Source: Burkholderiales bacterium
GTDB lineage: Bacteria > Pseudomonadota > Gammaproteobacteria > Burkholderiales > Burkholderiaceae_C
Assembly (NCBI GenBank): GCA_947453625.1
Contig: CANGHK010000042.1
Span: 1 to 45,847 of the forward strand
Length of the DNA stretch: 45,847 bases
Reading direction: 5' to 3'
Shown here piece after piece: positions 24,171-32,657 of this stretch. The position numbers were made by a program, and so were the translations under genes. How positions within the stretch are numbered: the first letter of the stretch is position 1; the number at the start of each line of letters is the position of its first letter. The notes beneath the pieces were generated by a model. That model was not told the DNA's origin. It made no database searches and was given only the letters and a program-made list of their open reading frames with translations.

Positions 24171-25785
24171 ACTGCGTTCCTTGATCGTCGTGCTGGGCGA
24201 TCAGCTCGATCTCGACGCGTCGGCATTCGACAGCTTCGATGCGGCCGTCGACAAGGCGTGGATGGCCGAGGTGGCCGAGGAGTCGACCCAGGTGTGGTCG
24301 AGCAAGCCACGCACGGTGATGTTCCTGGCGGCGATGCGCCACTTCGCGCTCGCCCTGCAAGCCGCCGGCCGGCCGCTGCACTACACCCGACTGAACGCCG
24401 AGGGCAACGCCGGCACTCTGGGGGCGCAGTTGCAGGCCGACATCCTGCGGCTCAAGCCTGCCCGCCTGGTGATGACCGCACCGGGCGACTGGCGCGTGCT
24501 GCAGGCGATCAAGGCCGTGGCTGAAGCCAACACGCTGCCGCTGGAGATCCGCGAGGACCGCCATTTCTTCGCCAGTATTGGCGAATTTGCCGCGCATGCC
24601 AAAGGCCGAAAGTCCCTGCGCATGGAGTACTTCTACCGCGAACAGCGCAAGCGCCATCGCGTGTTGATGCAGGGCGATGAGCCGGTCGGCGGTCAGTGGA
24701 ACTTCGACGCTGACAACCGCGAGGCCTTCGGCGCGGCCGGTCCGGGCGCCGTGCCGCCGCGCACGGCCTTCGAGCCCGATGCCGTCACGCGCGAGGTGAT
24801 CGCGCTCGTCAACACCCGCTTCGCACACCACCCGGGCTTGCTGGACGGTTTCGCCTGGCCCGTCACGCGCGCGCAGGCGCTGCAATCCTTGCGGGCCTTC
24901 ATTCAAGAGCGACTGCCGCTGTTCGGCCGCTACCAGGACGCGATGTGGCCGGGCGACCCATGGCTGTACCACGCCCACCTGTCGGCGGCGCTCAACCTGA
25001 AGCTGCTGAATCCGCGCGAGGTGGTGGCCGCGGCCGAAGCGGCGTACCGCGACGGGCACGCGCCGCTGGCCAGCGTCGAGGGCTTCATCCGCCAAATACT
25101 GGGCTGGCGCGACTATGTGCACGGCATCTACTGGACCCAGATGCCGGGGTATCTGGAGCGCAACGCGCTCGACGCCCAGCAGGACCTGCCCGCGTGGTAC
25201 TGGACGGGTGGCACCGACATGGCCTGCCTGCGCGACGCGCTGGCGCAGACGCTGGCGCACGGCTACGCCAACCATATCCAGCGCCTGATGGTCATCGGCC
25301 TGTACGCGCTGATGCTGGGGGTGCAGCCCAAGCAAGTGCACGCCTGGTACCTGGCGGTCTATGTCGACGCCGTGGAATGGGTCGAGTTGCCCAACACCCT
25401 GGGCATGAGCCAGTACGCCGATGGCGGTGTGATGGGCAGCAAGCCCTACATCGCCACCGGCAAGTACATCCAGCGCATGGGCCCGCACTGCAAGGGCTGC
25501 CGTTACGACCCCGCGCAACGCAGCGGCGACAGCGCGTGCCCGTTCACCACGCTGTACTGGGATTTCCTGATGCGCCATGAAGCCTTGCTGATCAAGAACC
25601 CGCGCATGGCGCTGCAGGTCAAGAACGTGGCGCGGCTGACCGAACTGCAAAAACAGGCTGTCAACGAGCGCGCAGCGGCTATCCGCCTTGGCGAGGTCGG
25701 CGTCGACGCCAACGCCAACGCCAACGCCAACGCCAACGCCAACGCCAATGCCAATGCCAATGCCAATGCCGCGCAGCATGGCTGA
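24163..25785 (+). CDS. phrB: FeS-cluster bacterial cryptochrome/(6-4) photolyase (PhrB type)
   Basis: 540 residues from GTG at 24163 (MAELRSLIVVLGDQLDLDAS). It belongs to the prokaryotic FeS-BCP class that repairs (6-4) photoproducts using FAD, a lumazine-type antenna and a [4Fe-4S] cluster. Four candidate cluster cysteines are Cys355, Cys443, Cys446 and Cys459 (GGTDMAC, HCKGC, SACPF); their spacing of 88, 3 and 13 equals that of the four ligands known in Agrobacterium PhrB. The FAD-domain segment YANHIQRLMVIGLYALMLGV is also typical. The C-terminus ends in (Asn-Ala)10 encoded by a hexanucleotide repeat, absent from typical family members. A DCC-family gene follows. Confidence 0.9.
   Translation: MAELRSLIVVLGDQLDLDASAFDSFDAAVDKAWMAEVAEESTQVWSSKPRTVMFLAAMRHFALALQAAGRPLHYTRLNAEGNAGTLGAQLQADILRLKPARLVMTAPGDWRVLQAIKAVAEANTLPLEIREDRHFFASIGEFAAHAKGRKSLRMEYFYREQRKRHRVLMQGDEPVGGQWNFDADNREAFGAAGPGAVPPRTAFEPDAVTREVIALVNTRFAHHPGLLDGFAWPVTRAQALQSLRAFIQERLPLFGRYQDAMWPGDPWLYHAHLSAALNLKLLNPREVVAAAEAAYRDGHAPLASVEGFIRQILGWRDYVHGIYWTQMPGYLERNALDAQQDLPAWYWTGGTDMACLRDALAQTLAHGYANHIQRLMVIGLYALMLGVQPKQVHAWYLAVYVDAVEWVELPNTLGMSQYADGGVMGSKPYIATGKYIQRMGPHCKGCRYDPAQRSGDSACPFTTLYWDFLMRHEALLIKNPRMALQVKNVARLTELQKQAVNERAAAIRLGEVGVDANANANANANANANANANANAAQHG
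25711..25770 (+). repeat. Hexanucleotide microsatellite (AAYGCC)10 in the photolyase 3' end
   Basis: Six AACGCC units are followed by four AATGCC units, encoding ten Asn-Ala pairs. The C/T change splits the tract into two homogeneous blocks, as expected from recent slippage or unequal expansion. Because the unit is 6 bp, copy-number change alters tail length without shifting the frame. The last five codons (Ala-Gln-His-Gly-stop included) follow directly. Confidence 0.95.
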
Positions 25786-25806
25786 GTCCGCCTGTTGACC
25801 GAGACC

Positions 25807-26235
25807 ATGAACAAAACCGTCCAGGACCTGCCACCGCTGACCGTGCTTTACGACGGTGCGTGCCCGTTGTGCCGACGCGAGATCGGCCTCTACCGCGGCC
25901 TGCAGTCGCACACGCCGGTGTGTTTTGCCGACGTCAGCGATGCCGCTTTGCCATTGCCGCCCGGCACGACGCGCGCGCAGTTGATGGCGCGTTTTCACGT
26001 GCTCGGCAGTGACGGTGCGCTGCTCAGCGGCGCGCAGGCCTTCCTGGCGCTGTGGGCCGCGCTGCCCGGTTGGCGCTGGCTGGCACGGATCGGCCGCCTG
26101 CCAGGCGTGGCCTGGGTGATGGAGCGCAGCTACCGAGGCTTCCTGCGCTGGCGGCCAATGCTGCAGCGCTGGGCCTTTCGGCTGGACCGGCCTGCCCTGG
26201 ACAAACCTGGGCCTGTCGACAAGCCGCCCCGATGA
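25807..26235 (+). CDS. DCC-family (DUF393) thiol-disulfide oxidoreductase-like protein
   Basis: About 142 residues from ATG 25807 (MNKTVQDLPPLTVLYDGACP). The DGACPLC motif gives Cys19 and Cys22, the conserved CxxC that names the DCC family; a thioredoxin-like fold is predicted. WRWLARIGRLPGVAWVMERS and YRGFLRWRP fit the family C-terminal half. An in-frame TTG at 25795 is possible. It starts 21 bp after the FeS photolyase stop and is likely co-transcribed; DUF393 genes often accompany photolyase genes. Its biochemical role is not established. Confidence 0.8.
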   Translation: MNKTVQDLPPLTVLYDGACPLCRREIGLYRGLQSHTPVCFADVSDAALPLPPGTTRAQLMARFHVLGSDGALLSGAQAFLALWAALPGWRWLARIGRLPGVAWVMERSYRGFLRWRPMLQRWAFRLDRPALDKPGPVDKPPR

Positions 26236-26383
26236 TGTCAGTCCCTTCAGCGCCGAAATCCACACCCGCGGCGGCGCGGCCTGCTTGACGGGTCAGGTGA
26301 TGGCCTGGATGATGATTTCGCTGGCCTGCGGCCTGTTGTGAAATCCTTGTGAGAAACCTTGAAATGACCCCCGGGAGTTCCGA
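26236..26383. other. Short intergenic region
   Basis: No gene or clear dyad. It separates the DCC-family gene from the six-Cys mini-protein gene; both are forward, so read-through is possible. Confidence 0.4.
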
Positions 26384-26566
26384 ATGACCGAAGACCCACG
26401 CTGCTGCGGCAGTGGCACCTGCATCATCGACACCGAGGGCCGCTGCTGGTGTGGCCAGCAATGGGACGGCCAGAAGATGTGCCATGCGCCGCTGGCGCAG
26501 ACCCCAGCGCCTGGGCGAACCGAAGCGGCAAAGCCCCCTTTGCCGCCCACAGCCAGCGACGCATGA
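26384..26566 (+). CDS. Six-cysteine mini-protein, function unknown
   Basis: A 60-residue protein whose first 34 residues hold six cysteines (7, 8, 13, 21, 23, 33): RCCGSGTCIIDTEGRCWCGQ then QWDGQKMC. The rest is a Pro/Ala tail. The compact CCxxxxC…CxC…C pattern suggests a metal site or a pair of disulfides; no signal peptide, so cytoplasmic metal binding is more likely. It lies between the DCC protein and the second photolyase on the same strand. The regular Cys pattern and its place in the cluster make it a real gene in my view. Confidence 0.6.
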   Translation: MTEDPRCCGSGTCIIDTEGRCWCGQQWDGQKMCHAPLAQTPAPGRTEAAKPPLPPTASDA

Positions 26567-26746
26567 CCTGCCGCCTGGAGGGCCCCGGCGGCCCCGGCCA
26601 GGGCGCGGCATGCCTACGGCGCTGGCCCGGGTGCGTGGCTGCCGGTGCGTCGATGGTTTCCCCGGCGGACGCCGCTGGGCGCGCTTTCTCCTGCCCCCAC
26701 GGCGCAAAGCCCTGGGCCTGATGCCGTGCCGCAGCAGGGTCAAGAC
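26567..26746. other. Leader of the second photolyase gene
   Basis: 180 bp with an open frame continuous with the photolyase, but the homology starts only at 26747. No terminator was seen after the mini-protein gene. Confidence 0.4.
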
Positions 26747-28222
26747 ATGACCGGTGCGGCGGCGCTGGTCTGGTTCAAGCGCGACCTGCGCGTGCGCGAC
26801 CACGCGCCCCTGGCCGAGGCGACGCAGTTCGACCGCGCGCTCGGGCTGGTGGTGATCGAGCCGCAGTGGCTGGAAAGCCCCGAGTGCGACCCACGCCATG
26901 TCGGCTTCCTGCTGGACTGCGTGGCCGAGTTGCAGCGCGATCTGGCCGCGCGTGGCCTGCCGCTGATCGTGCGCACCGGTGCGATGCCGGAGGTGCTGCA
27001 ATCCCTGCGGCGCGAATTCCCCTTCACCCACCTGTTCAGCCACGAAGAGACCGGCACGGGCTGGAGCTATGCACGCGACATCGCCGTGACCGAATGGTGC
27101 CGTAGCCAGGGCGTGACTTGGACGGAATCGCCGCAGACCGGCGTGGTGCGGCGTCTGCGCTCGCGCACCGGGTGGGCCGGCCGGTGGGCGCAGCGCATGA
27201 ACTCACCCGAGGCACCGGCGGCACGCGGCTTTCGGGCAGCAGACGGCCTGGCAGCGTCCGCCGTGCCCACGCTGCGCCAGCTGAGCTTGCCCGCCTTGGG
27301 CGCGCCCTTGCCCGCGGGCGGCGAGCGCGCCGCGTGGGCCACGCTGGAGAGTTTTCTCGGTGGCCGCGGCCGCGACTACCGCAGCACGATGTCCAGCCCG
27401 CTCACTGCCGCCGAGGGCTGCAGCCGGCTCAGCGCGCACCTGGCCTTCGGCACGATCTCGATGCGCTGCGTGCACCAGGCCACCGAGGCGCGCATCGCGG
27501 CGTCGACCGATCGCGCCCTGGCCTCGGCGTTGCGCGGTTTCGCCAGCCGCTTGCGCTGGCATTGCCACTTCATGCAAAAGCTCGAAGATGAGCCGGCCAT
27601 CGAGTGGCGCAACGTGGCGCGCACGGTTGACGGGCTGCGACCGGGCGACGGTGTCCACGACAGCCCGGTCGATGCCGAACGCCTGCAGGCCTGGTGCCAA
27701 GGCCGCACCGGCTTCCCGATGGTCGACGCCTGCATGCGCCAACTGTGCGCCACCGGTTGGCTGAACTTTCGCATGCGCGCGATGCTGGTCAGCTTTGCTG
27801 CCTACCACCTGTGGCTGCACTGGCGCGAGCCGGGGCTGTTTCTGGCGCGCCAGTTCCTCGATTTCGAACCCGGCATCCACTGGAGCCAGATGCAGATGCA
27901 GTCGGGTACCACGGGCATCAACACGCTGCGCATCTACTCGCCGGCCAAGCAGGCGCGCGACCAGGATCCCCAGGGCCTGTACATCAGGCAATGGGTGCCG
28001 GAGATCGGCAGCTCGGCCTATCCGGCCCCGATCGTCGACGAGCGAGCGGCGCTTGCGGCAGCGAAAGAAGCGCTCTATGGCCTGCGCCAGACCCGCGAGG
28101 CCCATGTCGAGGCCAACGCCATCCAGCACAAACATGGCTCGCGCAAGAGTGGCCTGCCGCCAACGGCGCCCGCCAAGCGCCGCACCGCTGCCGCGCCGGC
28201 GAGCCAGGGTGAATTGTTCTAG
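26747..28222 (+). CDS. Cryptochrome/DNA photolyase family flavoprotein (classical type)
   Basis: 491 residues from ATG 26747 ([20 protein letters not shown]), the usual photolyase N-terminus. The alpha/beta antenna domain (about 1-130) is followed by the FAD-binding helical domain: [34 protein letters not shown], and [21 protein letters not shown]. This is the CPD-photolyase/cryptochrome superfamily; which lesion or signalling role it has is not clear from sequence. A Lys/Arg/Pro-rich tail ends in GELF. It is the fifth item of a forward cluster with the FeS photolyase, giving two different photolyases side by side. Confidence 0.87.
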   Translation: MTGAAALVWFKRDLRVRDHAPLAEATQFDRALGLVVIEPQWLESPECDPRHVGFLLDCVAELQRDLAARGLPLIVRTGAMPEVLQSLRREFPFTHLFSHEETGTGWSYARDIAVTEWCRSQGVTWTESPQTGVVRRLRSRTGWAGRWAQRMNSPEAPAARGFRAADGLAASAVPTLRQLSLPALGAPLPAGGERAAWATLESFLGGRGRDYRSTMSSPLTAAEGCSRLSAHLAFGTISMRCVHQATEARIAASTDRALASALRGFASRLRWHCHFMQKLEDEPAIEWRNVARTVDGLRPGDGVHDSPVDAERLQAWCQGRTGFPMVDACMRQLCATGWLNFRMRAMLVSFAAYHLWLHWREPGLFLARQFLDFEPGIHWSQMQMQSGTTGINTLRIYSPAKQARDQDPQGLYIRQWVPEIGSSAYPAPIVDERAALAAAKEALYGLRQTREAHVEANAIQHKHGSRKSGLPPTAPAKRRTAAAPASQGELF

Positions 28223-28341
28223 CGAGCTTGCAGCACGCCACCGGCGGGCGAGAAGGCGCTGAATCGCTGCAGATCGAGTTGACCGCCCGCCGTCGTTGTC
28301 AACCGCAAGGCCGCCCACCGCAGGCTGCCCCAGAGCGCAAG

Positions 28342-29022
28342 TCAGTCGTCGAAGCCCACAAACACCGCGGCGTCGTCGACAGACTTTCTCTGCGAGACCA
28401 CGGCGTTCGCGGGGAAGCTGTCGTCCGGCCAGCCCATGGCGACGCAGGTCTGGATCACCTGGTCGTCCGGGATGCCTGCTTCGGCACGCACCACCGGCGA
28501 CTGCATGATGCCCTGGCTGTTGATGACGCAACCCAGCCCGCGCGACCAAGCGGCATTGACGAGGCAGTTGACCACGCCGCCACAGTCGAAGGGCGCGATG
28601 TCGCTGCCCTGTATCGAGCGGTCATAGGTCACGACGATCGAGACCGGCGCGTCGAACTGACGGAAACCGCGCAAGACCCAGTCTTGCCGCTTTGCCTTGT
28701 TGTCGCGTTCTATGCCCATCGCGGCGAAGAGCTGCTTGGCCACCCCGATCTGGCGCTCGCGGTGCACGCCTTCATAGCCCGGGCCCATGCGGAATTCGCG
28801 CGAGTCTGGCACGCCGGCCAGGTTGCGCTCCATATTGCCCTTGCGGATACGGTCGAGCACATCGCCGGTCACGACATAGAAATTCCAGGGCTGGGTGTTG
28901 AGCGAGGTCGGCGCGCGCATCGCAAGCTCGAGGATTTCCCGGACCAGCGCCTTGGGAACCGGCTGCTTCAGGTAACCCCGGATGCTCCGCCGCGTCTGGA
29001 CCACTTCTTCAAATTTCATCAT
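28342..29022 (-). CDS. Nitroreductase-family flavoprotein
   Basis: 226 residues. FMN-binding motifs are RRSIRGYLKQPVPKALVREI (Arg11-Arg12-Ser13) and APTSLNTQPWNFYVV, plus GVVNCLVNAAWSRGLGCVIN and CVAMGWPDDSFPANAVVSQR near the C-terminus. Such enzymes reduce nitroaromatics or quinones with NAD(P)H; some relatives act on nitrobenzoates. Two ATGs (29022, 29019) follow GCGGAGACG. It converges with the photolyase and forms a single-gene unit. Confidence 0.85.
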   Translation of the reverse strand: MMKFEEVVQTRRSIRGYLKQPVPKALVREILELAMRAPTSLNTQPWNFYVVTGDVLDRIRKGNMERNLAGVPDSREFRMGPGYEGVHRERQIGVAKQLFAAMGIERDNKAKRQDWVLRGFRQFDAPVSIVVTYDRSIQGSDIAPFDCGGVVNCLVNAAWSRGLGCVINSQGIMQSPVVRAEAGIPDDQVIQTCVAMGWPDDSFPANAVVSQRKSVDDAAVFVGFDD

Positions 29023-29158
29023 CGTCTCCGCTATCGTTGTTTGGGTCGTTCAGTAAAAGGCCCGCTCGCCCAGGAGCGGGGTGTCAACGTTTCCATTTTC
29101 GTCGCTGGTGACGCGGGACCCACCCGCCAAGCGCAGGCCCAGCCGCACGTCGCCAGCG

Positions 29159-30466
29159 CTAGGCGGCGGTCACCCGCCAGATGACGTCGCCCACGTCGTC
29201 GGCCACCAGCAGCGACTTCTTGTCCGGCCCCAGGGCCACGCCCACCGGGCGGCCGAAGGACACCGACTCGTCAGGCGCCAGAAAACCGGACAGGATGTCG
29301 CGCGGCGCCCCCGCGGGCCGACCGTTGGCGAAGGGCACGAACACGACCCTGTAGCCACTGAGCGTGCTGCGGTTCCACGAGCCATGCTGGCCAATGACCA
29401 TGCCGTCCCCATCGAATCCGGGCAAGGTGCCGGCCGGCATCCAGCACAGGCCCAGCGACGCGGTGTGCCCGCCCAGCGCGTAGTCGGGCGTCAGTGCGCG
29501 GGCCACCCGGGCCGGGTCCTGCGGCACGCGGTCGTCCACCGTCTGGCCCCAGTAGCAAAACGGCCAGCCGTAGAAGCCGCCATCGACCACCGCGGTCAGG
29601 TAGTCGGGCGGCGTCTCGTCGCCCAGGCCGTCGCGCTCGTTGACCACCGTCCACAGCGCGCCGGTGACCGGCTCCCAGGCCATGCCCACCGGGTTGCGCA
29701 GGCCGTCCGCGAAGACGCGGCACTGGTTGCTCGCCAGATCCAGCTCGTGGATGCAGGCGCGGCCTTGCTCGGCCGTCATGCCGTGGTCGGCGATGTTGCT
29801 GAGCGAGCCGACGCCGATGTAGAGCCGGCGGCCGTCGGCGCTGGGCAGCAGGCTGCGCGTCCAGTGGCCGCCGGGCTTGAAGGTGGTCAGCCGGCTGCCC
29901 GGCGCGCTGATCGTCGTGCTGCCCTCGGTGTACGGGAATGCCACCACGCCGTCGGTGTTGCCGACGTAGAAGGTGTCTCCCAGCAGCGCCATGCCGAAGG
30001 GCTGGTTCAGCTTGTCCAGCAGGGTGTGGCGCTGCTCGGCCACGCCATCACCGTCGGCATCGCGCAGCAGCGTTATGCGGTTGGGGCTGACGCCCAGGGC
30101 GGCCGCGCGGCGCATTGTCGCCACCATCGCATGGTCGAACAGCGAGCGGGGCCGGCCGCCCGCCTGCAAGGCCTCGGCCACGGTCACGTCACCGTTGGGC
30201 AGCACCTGGATCCAGCGCGGATGCTTCAGCCCGGCCGCGAAGGCGTTGACCCTCAGGCCTGGCGCCGCGGCCGGCAACTGCCCCGGCGCCCAGCCTTGGG
30301 CCGTGGGCATCTTCAGCGTCGGGATGCGACCCTGAGGCCGGGCGGCCGGGATCTGGGGCGCCGTGCCCACCGCCGGGGTGCGCACCGTGCCCCGCAGCCT
30401 GCGCCACTGGATGGCGCCGGCACCCACCAGGGCCACCCCGCGCGCAAAGACATCGTAAAGCGCCAT
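29159..30466 (-). CDS. L-sorbosone dehydrogenase-like (PQQ glucose/sorbosone) beta-propeller protein
   Basis: 435 residues of the glucose/sorbosone dehydrogenase family, a six-bladed propeller. Recognisable stretches are GLKHPRWIQVLPNGDVTVAE, the calcium-type loop LLRDADGDGVAEQRHTLL, QPFGMALLGDTFYVGNTDGV, FADGLRNPVGMAWEP, and FVPFANGRPAGAPRDILSGF. The N-terminus contains a hydrophobic stretch (YDVFARGVALVGAGAIQW), which may be a membrane anchor instead of a cleaved signal. Oxidation of sugars or alcohols with PQQ is the family activity. AGGAAGG precedes the ATG at 30466. It is divergent from the CinA-like gene. Confidence 0.83.
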   Translation of the reverse strand: MALYDVFARGVALVGAGAIQWRRLRGTVRTPAVGTAPQIPAARPQGRIPTLKMPTAQGWAPGQLPAAAPGLRVNAFAAGLKHPRWIQVLPNGDVTVAEALQAGGRPRSLFDHAMVATMRRAAALGVSPNRITLLRDADGDGVAEQRHTLLDKLNQPFGMALLGDTFYVGNTDGVVAFPYTEGSTTISAPGSRLTTFKPGGHWTRSLLPSADGRRLYIGVGSLSNIADHGMTAEQGRACIHELDLASNQCRVFADGLRNPVGMAWEPVTGALWTVVNERDGLGDETPPDYLTAVVDGGFYGWPFCYWGQTVDDRVPQDPARVARALTPDYALGGHTASLGLCWMPAGTLPGFDGDGMVIGQHGSWNRSTLSGYRVVFVPFANGRPAGAPRDILSGFLAPDESVSFGRPVGVALGPDKKSLLVADDVGDVIWRVTAA

Positions 30467-30618
30467 AAAAACCCTTCCTGTGAATGCGCGGACCGGACGA
30501 GGTTATCCGGCGCATGGCGGGCGCATTGTCATGCCGACGGCGGGTGGCTGCGCGAGGGTGCCGATGGCGGACGGGCCACTGCGGCTAGACTGGACCCAGA
30601 AGAAAAGGACGGACGACG

Positions 30619-31134
30619 ATGGACATCACCAAGCTGTTTGCGCTGGGCACCCGCGTGGGGGACAAACTCGTGGCGCGCGGCGAGACGGTCGCGGTGGCGG
30701 AGTCCTCGGCCGGCGGGTTGATCTCGGCCGCCTTGCTGGCGCGTGCCGGTGCCTCGGCCTACTACTTCGGCGGCGCGGTGCTCTACACCCGGAGGTCGCG
30801 CCGGCTGCTGACCACCCTGACGTCCGACGACACCACCGGCATGCGGTCGTCGAGTCTGCCCTATGCCAATTTGCTGGCGCGCCACCAGCGAACGCGGTTC
30901 CGGGCCAGTTGGGGCCTGGCGGAGACGGGTGCTGCCGGACCGACCGGCAACACCTACGGCGACCCCGCCGGGCACAGCTGCATGGCGGTCGATGGCCCGG
31001 TGATGCGCGAGCGCATGCTGCGCACCGGCCACGACGACCGCCAGGCCAACATGATCGCGTTCGCGATGGCCGCGCTCGAACTGCTGGAAGAGGCGGTCGA
31101 TGCCGCTGAAGCTCCCGACAGCGGCCCGCGCTGA
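30619..31134 (+). CDS. CinA/PncC-like protein, possibly catalytically altered
   Basis: 171 residues matching the C-terminal amidohydrolase domain of CinA (nicotinamide-nucleotide amidase, PncC). The nucleophile motif AESCTGG appears as AESSAGG (Ser29), and GLAETGAAGPTGNTYGDPAG is the standard glycine-rich loop. The region that usually supplies the catalytic lysine (YSNEAK-type) reads YTRRSRR, with Arg in place of Lys, so normal activity is doubtful. Length fits stand-alone PncC (about 165). It may be a divergent paralogue of a housekeeping copy elsewhere. Confidence 0.75.
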   Translation: MDITKLFALGTRVGDKLVARGETVAVAESSAGGLISAALLARAGASAYYFGGAVLYTRRSRRLLTTLTSDDTTGMRSSSLPYANLLARHQRTRFRASWGLAETGAAGPTGNTYGDPAGHSCMAVDGPVMRERMLRTGHDDRQANMIAFAMAALELLEEAVDAAEAPDSGPR

Positions 31135-31161
31135 CAGCGACTTGAACCGGCCTGCAGCGCG

Positions 31162-31797
31162 CTAATCGACGTTCTTGAGCGCCACCGCAAAGCCCCGCGC
31201 CACCGCCGGCCTGGCCATCAGCGTCTGGTACCAGCGCTGCACTTGCGGATAGTCGGCCAGATCGACCTGGTGGCGGGCGTGGCGCCAGACCCAGCCCAGG
31301 ATCGCGAAGTCGGCGATCGACAAGTCGCCGGCGAAGTACTCGTGCTCGGCCAGACGCCGGTCCATCACGCCGTAAAGCCGCCGGGTTTCAGCCAGGAAGC
31401 GCGCCAAGCCGTAGCGTCGCTCGGTCTCGTCGCCCAGCGCGGCGAAATGGTGGACCTGGCCGGGCATAGGCCCGAAGCCGGCCATCTGGAACATCAGCCA
31501 CTCCAGCACGGCCACCCGCGCCACCGGGTCTTGCGGCCAGAACCGGCCCGACTTCTCGCCCAGGTAGATCAGCACCGCGCCCGACTCGAACACGCTGATC
31601 GGCTGCCCGCCCGGCCCCGCCGGATCGACGATCGCCGGGATCTTGTTGTTCGGGCTGATCTTCAGGAAGGCCGGGTCGAACTGCTGCTGCCGGGTGATGT
31701 CGACGACATGCACCTCGTAGGGCAGGGCCATCTCCTCCAGCGCGACACTGATCTTGCGGCCATTGGGGGTGTCGAAGGCGTACAGCTGAATGCTCAC
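31162..31797 (-). CDS. Glutathione S-transferase family protein (YfcG/YghU-like)
   Basis: 211 residues from GTG at 31797, preceded by CAAGGATC at good spacing. The thioredoxin-like half has TPNGRKISVALEEMALPYEV and DITRQQQFDPAFLKISPNNK, IPAIVDP, and VFESGAVLIYLGEKSGRFWP (glutathione gamma-Glu contact ES). The TPN motif and lack of an N-terminal catalytic Tyr are typical of the YfcG/YghU (Nu) class, which act as disulfide-bond reductases. The C-terminal helical domain (FAGDLSIADFAILGWVWRHA) is complete. Confidence 0.87.
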   Translation of the reverse strand: MSIQLYAFDTPNGRKISVALEEMALPYEVHVVDITRQQQFDPAFLKISPNNKIPAIVDPAGPGGQPISVFESGAVLIYLGEKSGRFWPQDPVARVAVLEWLMFQMAGFGPMPGQVHHFAALGDETERRYGLARFLAETRRLYGVMDRRLAEHEYFAGDLSIADFAILGWVWRHARHQVDLADYPQVQRWYQTLMARPAVARGFAVALKNVD

Positions 31798-31925
31798 TGG
31801 GGGATCCTTGCAGGGGGTCGAGGCGAAAGCGGGCAGGGTGGCGGGCGGGGATGCACCCGGCCCACTTGCCGGCCAGCCGGGCTTGAACGGTAACAGGGCA
31901 GCGGCTGGAGAAGCTCGAAGTCCCG

Positions 31926-32657
31926 CTACCCGAACTGACCCGGGGTCGGTGATCCTGTCTCGCCCGACCGCTGCGCGGCGCCAGGGCCGGCTTGAGGCCC
32001 CGCCGGTATCGATATCGGGAACGGCCAGACAGACGCGGACTGCGGCTTGGGCGCTGTTGAACACACCACAAGTGCATCCATGCAGTGGGCAAGGGCCTTC
32101 GATTCACTGGCCAGCCTGCGCTGTCGATGCTGCAGCAACTGGGCGACTCTGGTTCTCGAAACGTCGAGCCGGTCGCCGATCTCGCGCATCGTCCAGCCAC
32201 GCTCATGCAACCAGTTCGCGAATTCGGACCGGCCCAAGACCTGCAGCGGATCGGAAAGCGGCGTACTCAGCCTTGGCAATGGATCGCGGTCGTAGGCTTC
32301 TTGCAGCGCGACGGCCATAGCCGCTGCCTGGGTCGGCGTGGCATGCAGATGAGCAACAGCAGTGCCTGCGGCGCCGAGTCCGGCAGGTGCCGGCAGCAAC
32401 AGATGATCAAGCAACGATTGCAGCTGATAGGGCGCGGGCAGCAAATAACCCATTCGCCAACCGATCACAGTGGCGAGTGACACCGACAACTTCTGCGCGG
32501 CATCCAGATTCGACCATTGGAGCTCACAGTGGGGCGCCTTGCCGGCCAGCAGCTTCATGTGCAGGTCGAGCAGCGTCGAGAAGCCCAGCTCCGGTTTGCA
32601 CAATGACACAATGTCGATCCCTGACTCAGACGGTCCAGGAGGAGGATGCTTTTTCAT
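31926..32657 (-). CDS. Hypothetical protein with a helix-turn-helix segment
   Basis: 243 residues from ATG 32657 (MKKHPPPGPS). A trihelical motif lies at about 146-178: EFANWLHERGWTMREIGDRL then DVSRTRVAQLLQHRQRRL, the pattern of a resolvase- or Sigma-4-like HTH. An upstream stretch (KLSVSLATVIGWRMGYLLPA) may form a second helical element resembling Cro-type folds. The C-terminus after 190 is low-complexity Pro/Gly. Not assigned to a family. The Cys in IVSLCKPELGF and ELQWSN region have no obvious role. Confidence 0.5.
   Translation of the reverse strand: MKKHPPPGPSESGIDIVSLCKPELGFSTLLDLHMKLLAGKAPHCELQWSNLDAAQKLSVSLATVIGWRMGYLLPAPYQLQSLLDHLLLPAPAGLGAAGTAVAHLHATPTQAAAMAVALQEAYDRDPLPRLSTPLSDPLQVLGRSEFANWLHERGWTMREIGDRLDVSRTRVAQLLQHRQRRLASESKALAHCMDALVVCSTAPKPQSASVWPFPISIPAGPQAGPGAAQRSGETGSPTPGQFG

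Noticed and set aside
23890-26265. 791-codon reverse frame over the FeS photolyase
   Set aside because: The forward frame encodes a photolyase with all four cluster cysteines; the reverse one is His/Gln/Arg-rich shadow.
28223-28341. In-frame continuation after the nitroreductase stop ([20 protein letters not shown])
   Set aside because: Looks protein-like, but it lies after a normal family C-terminus, has no start and no recognised homology; kept only as a curiosity.
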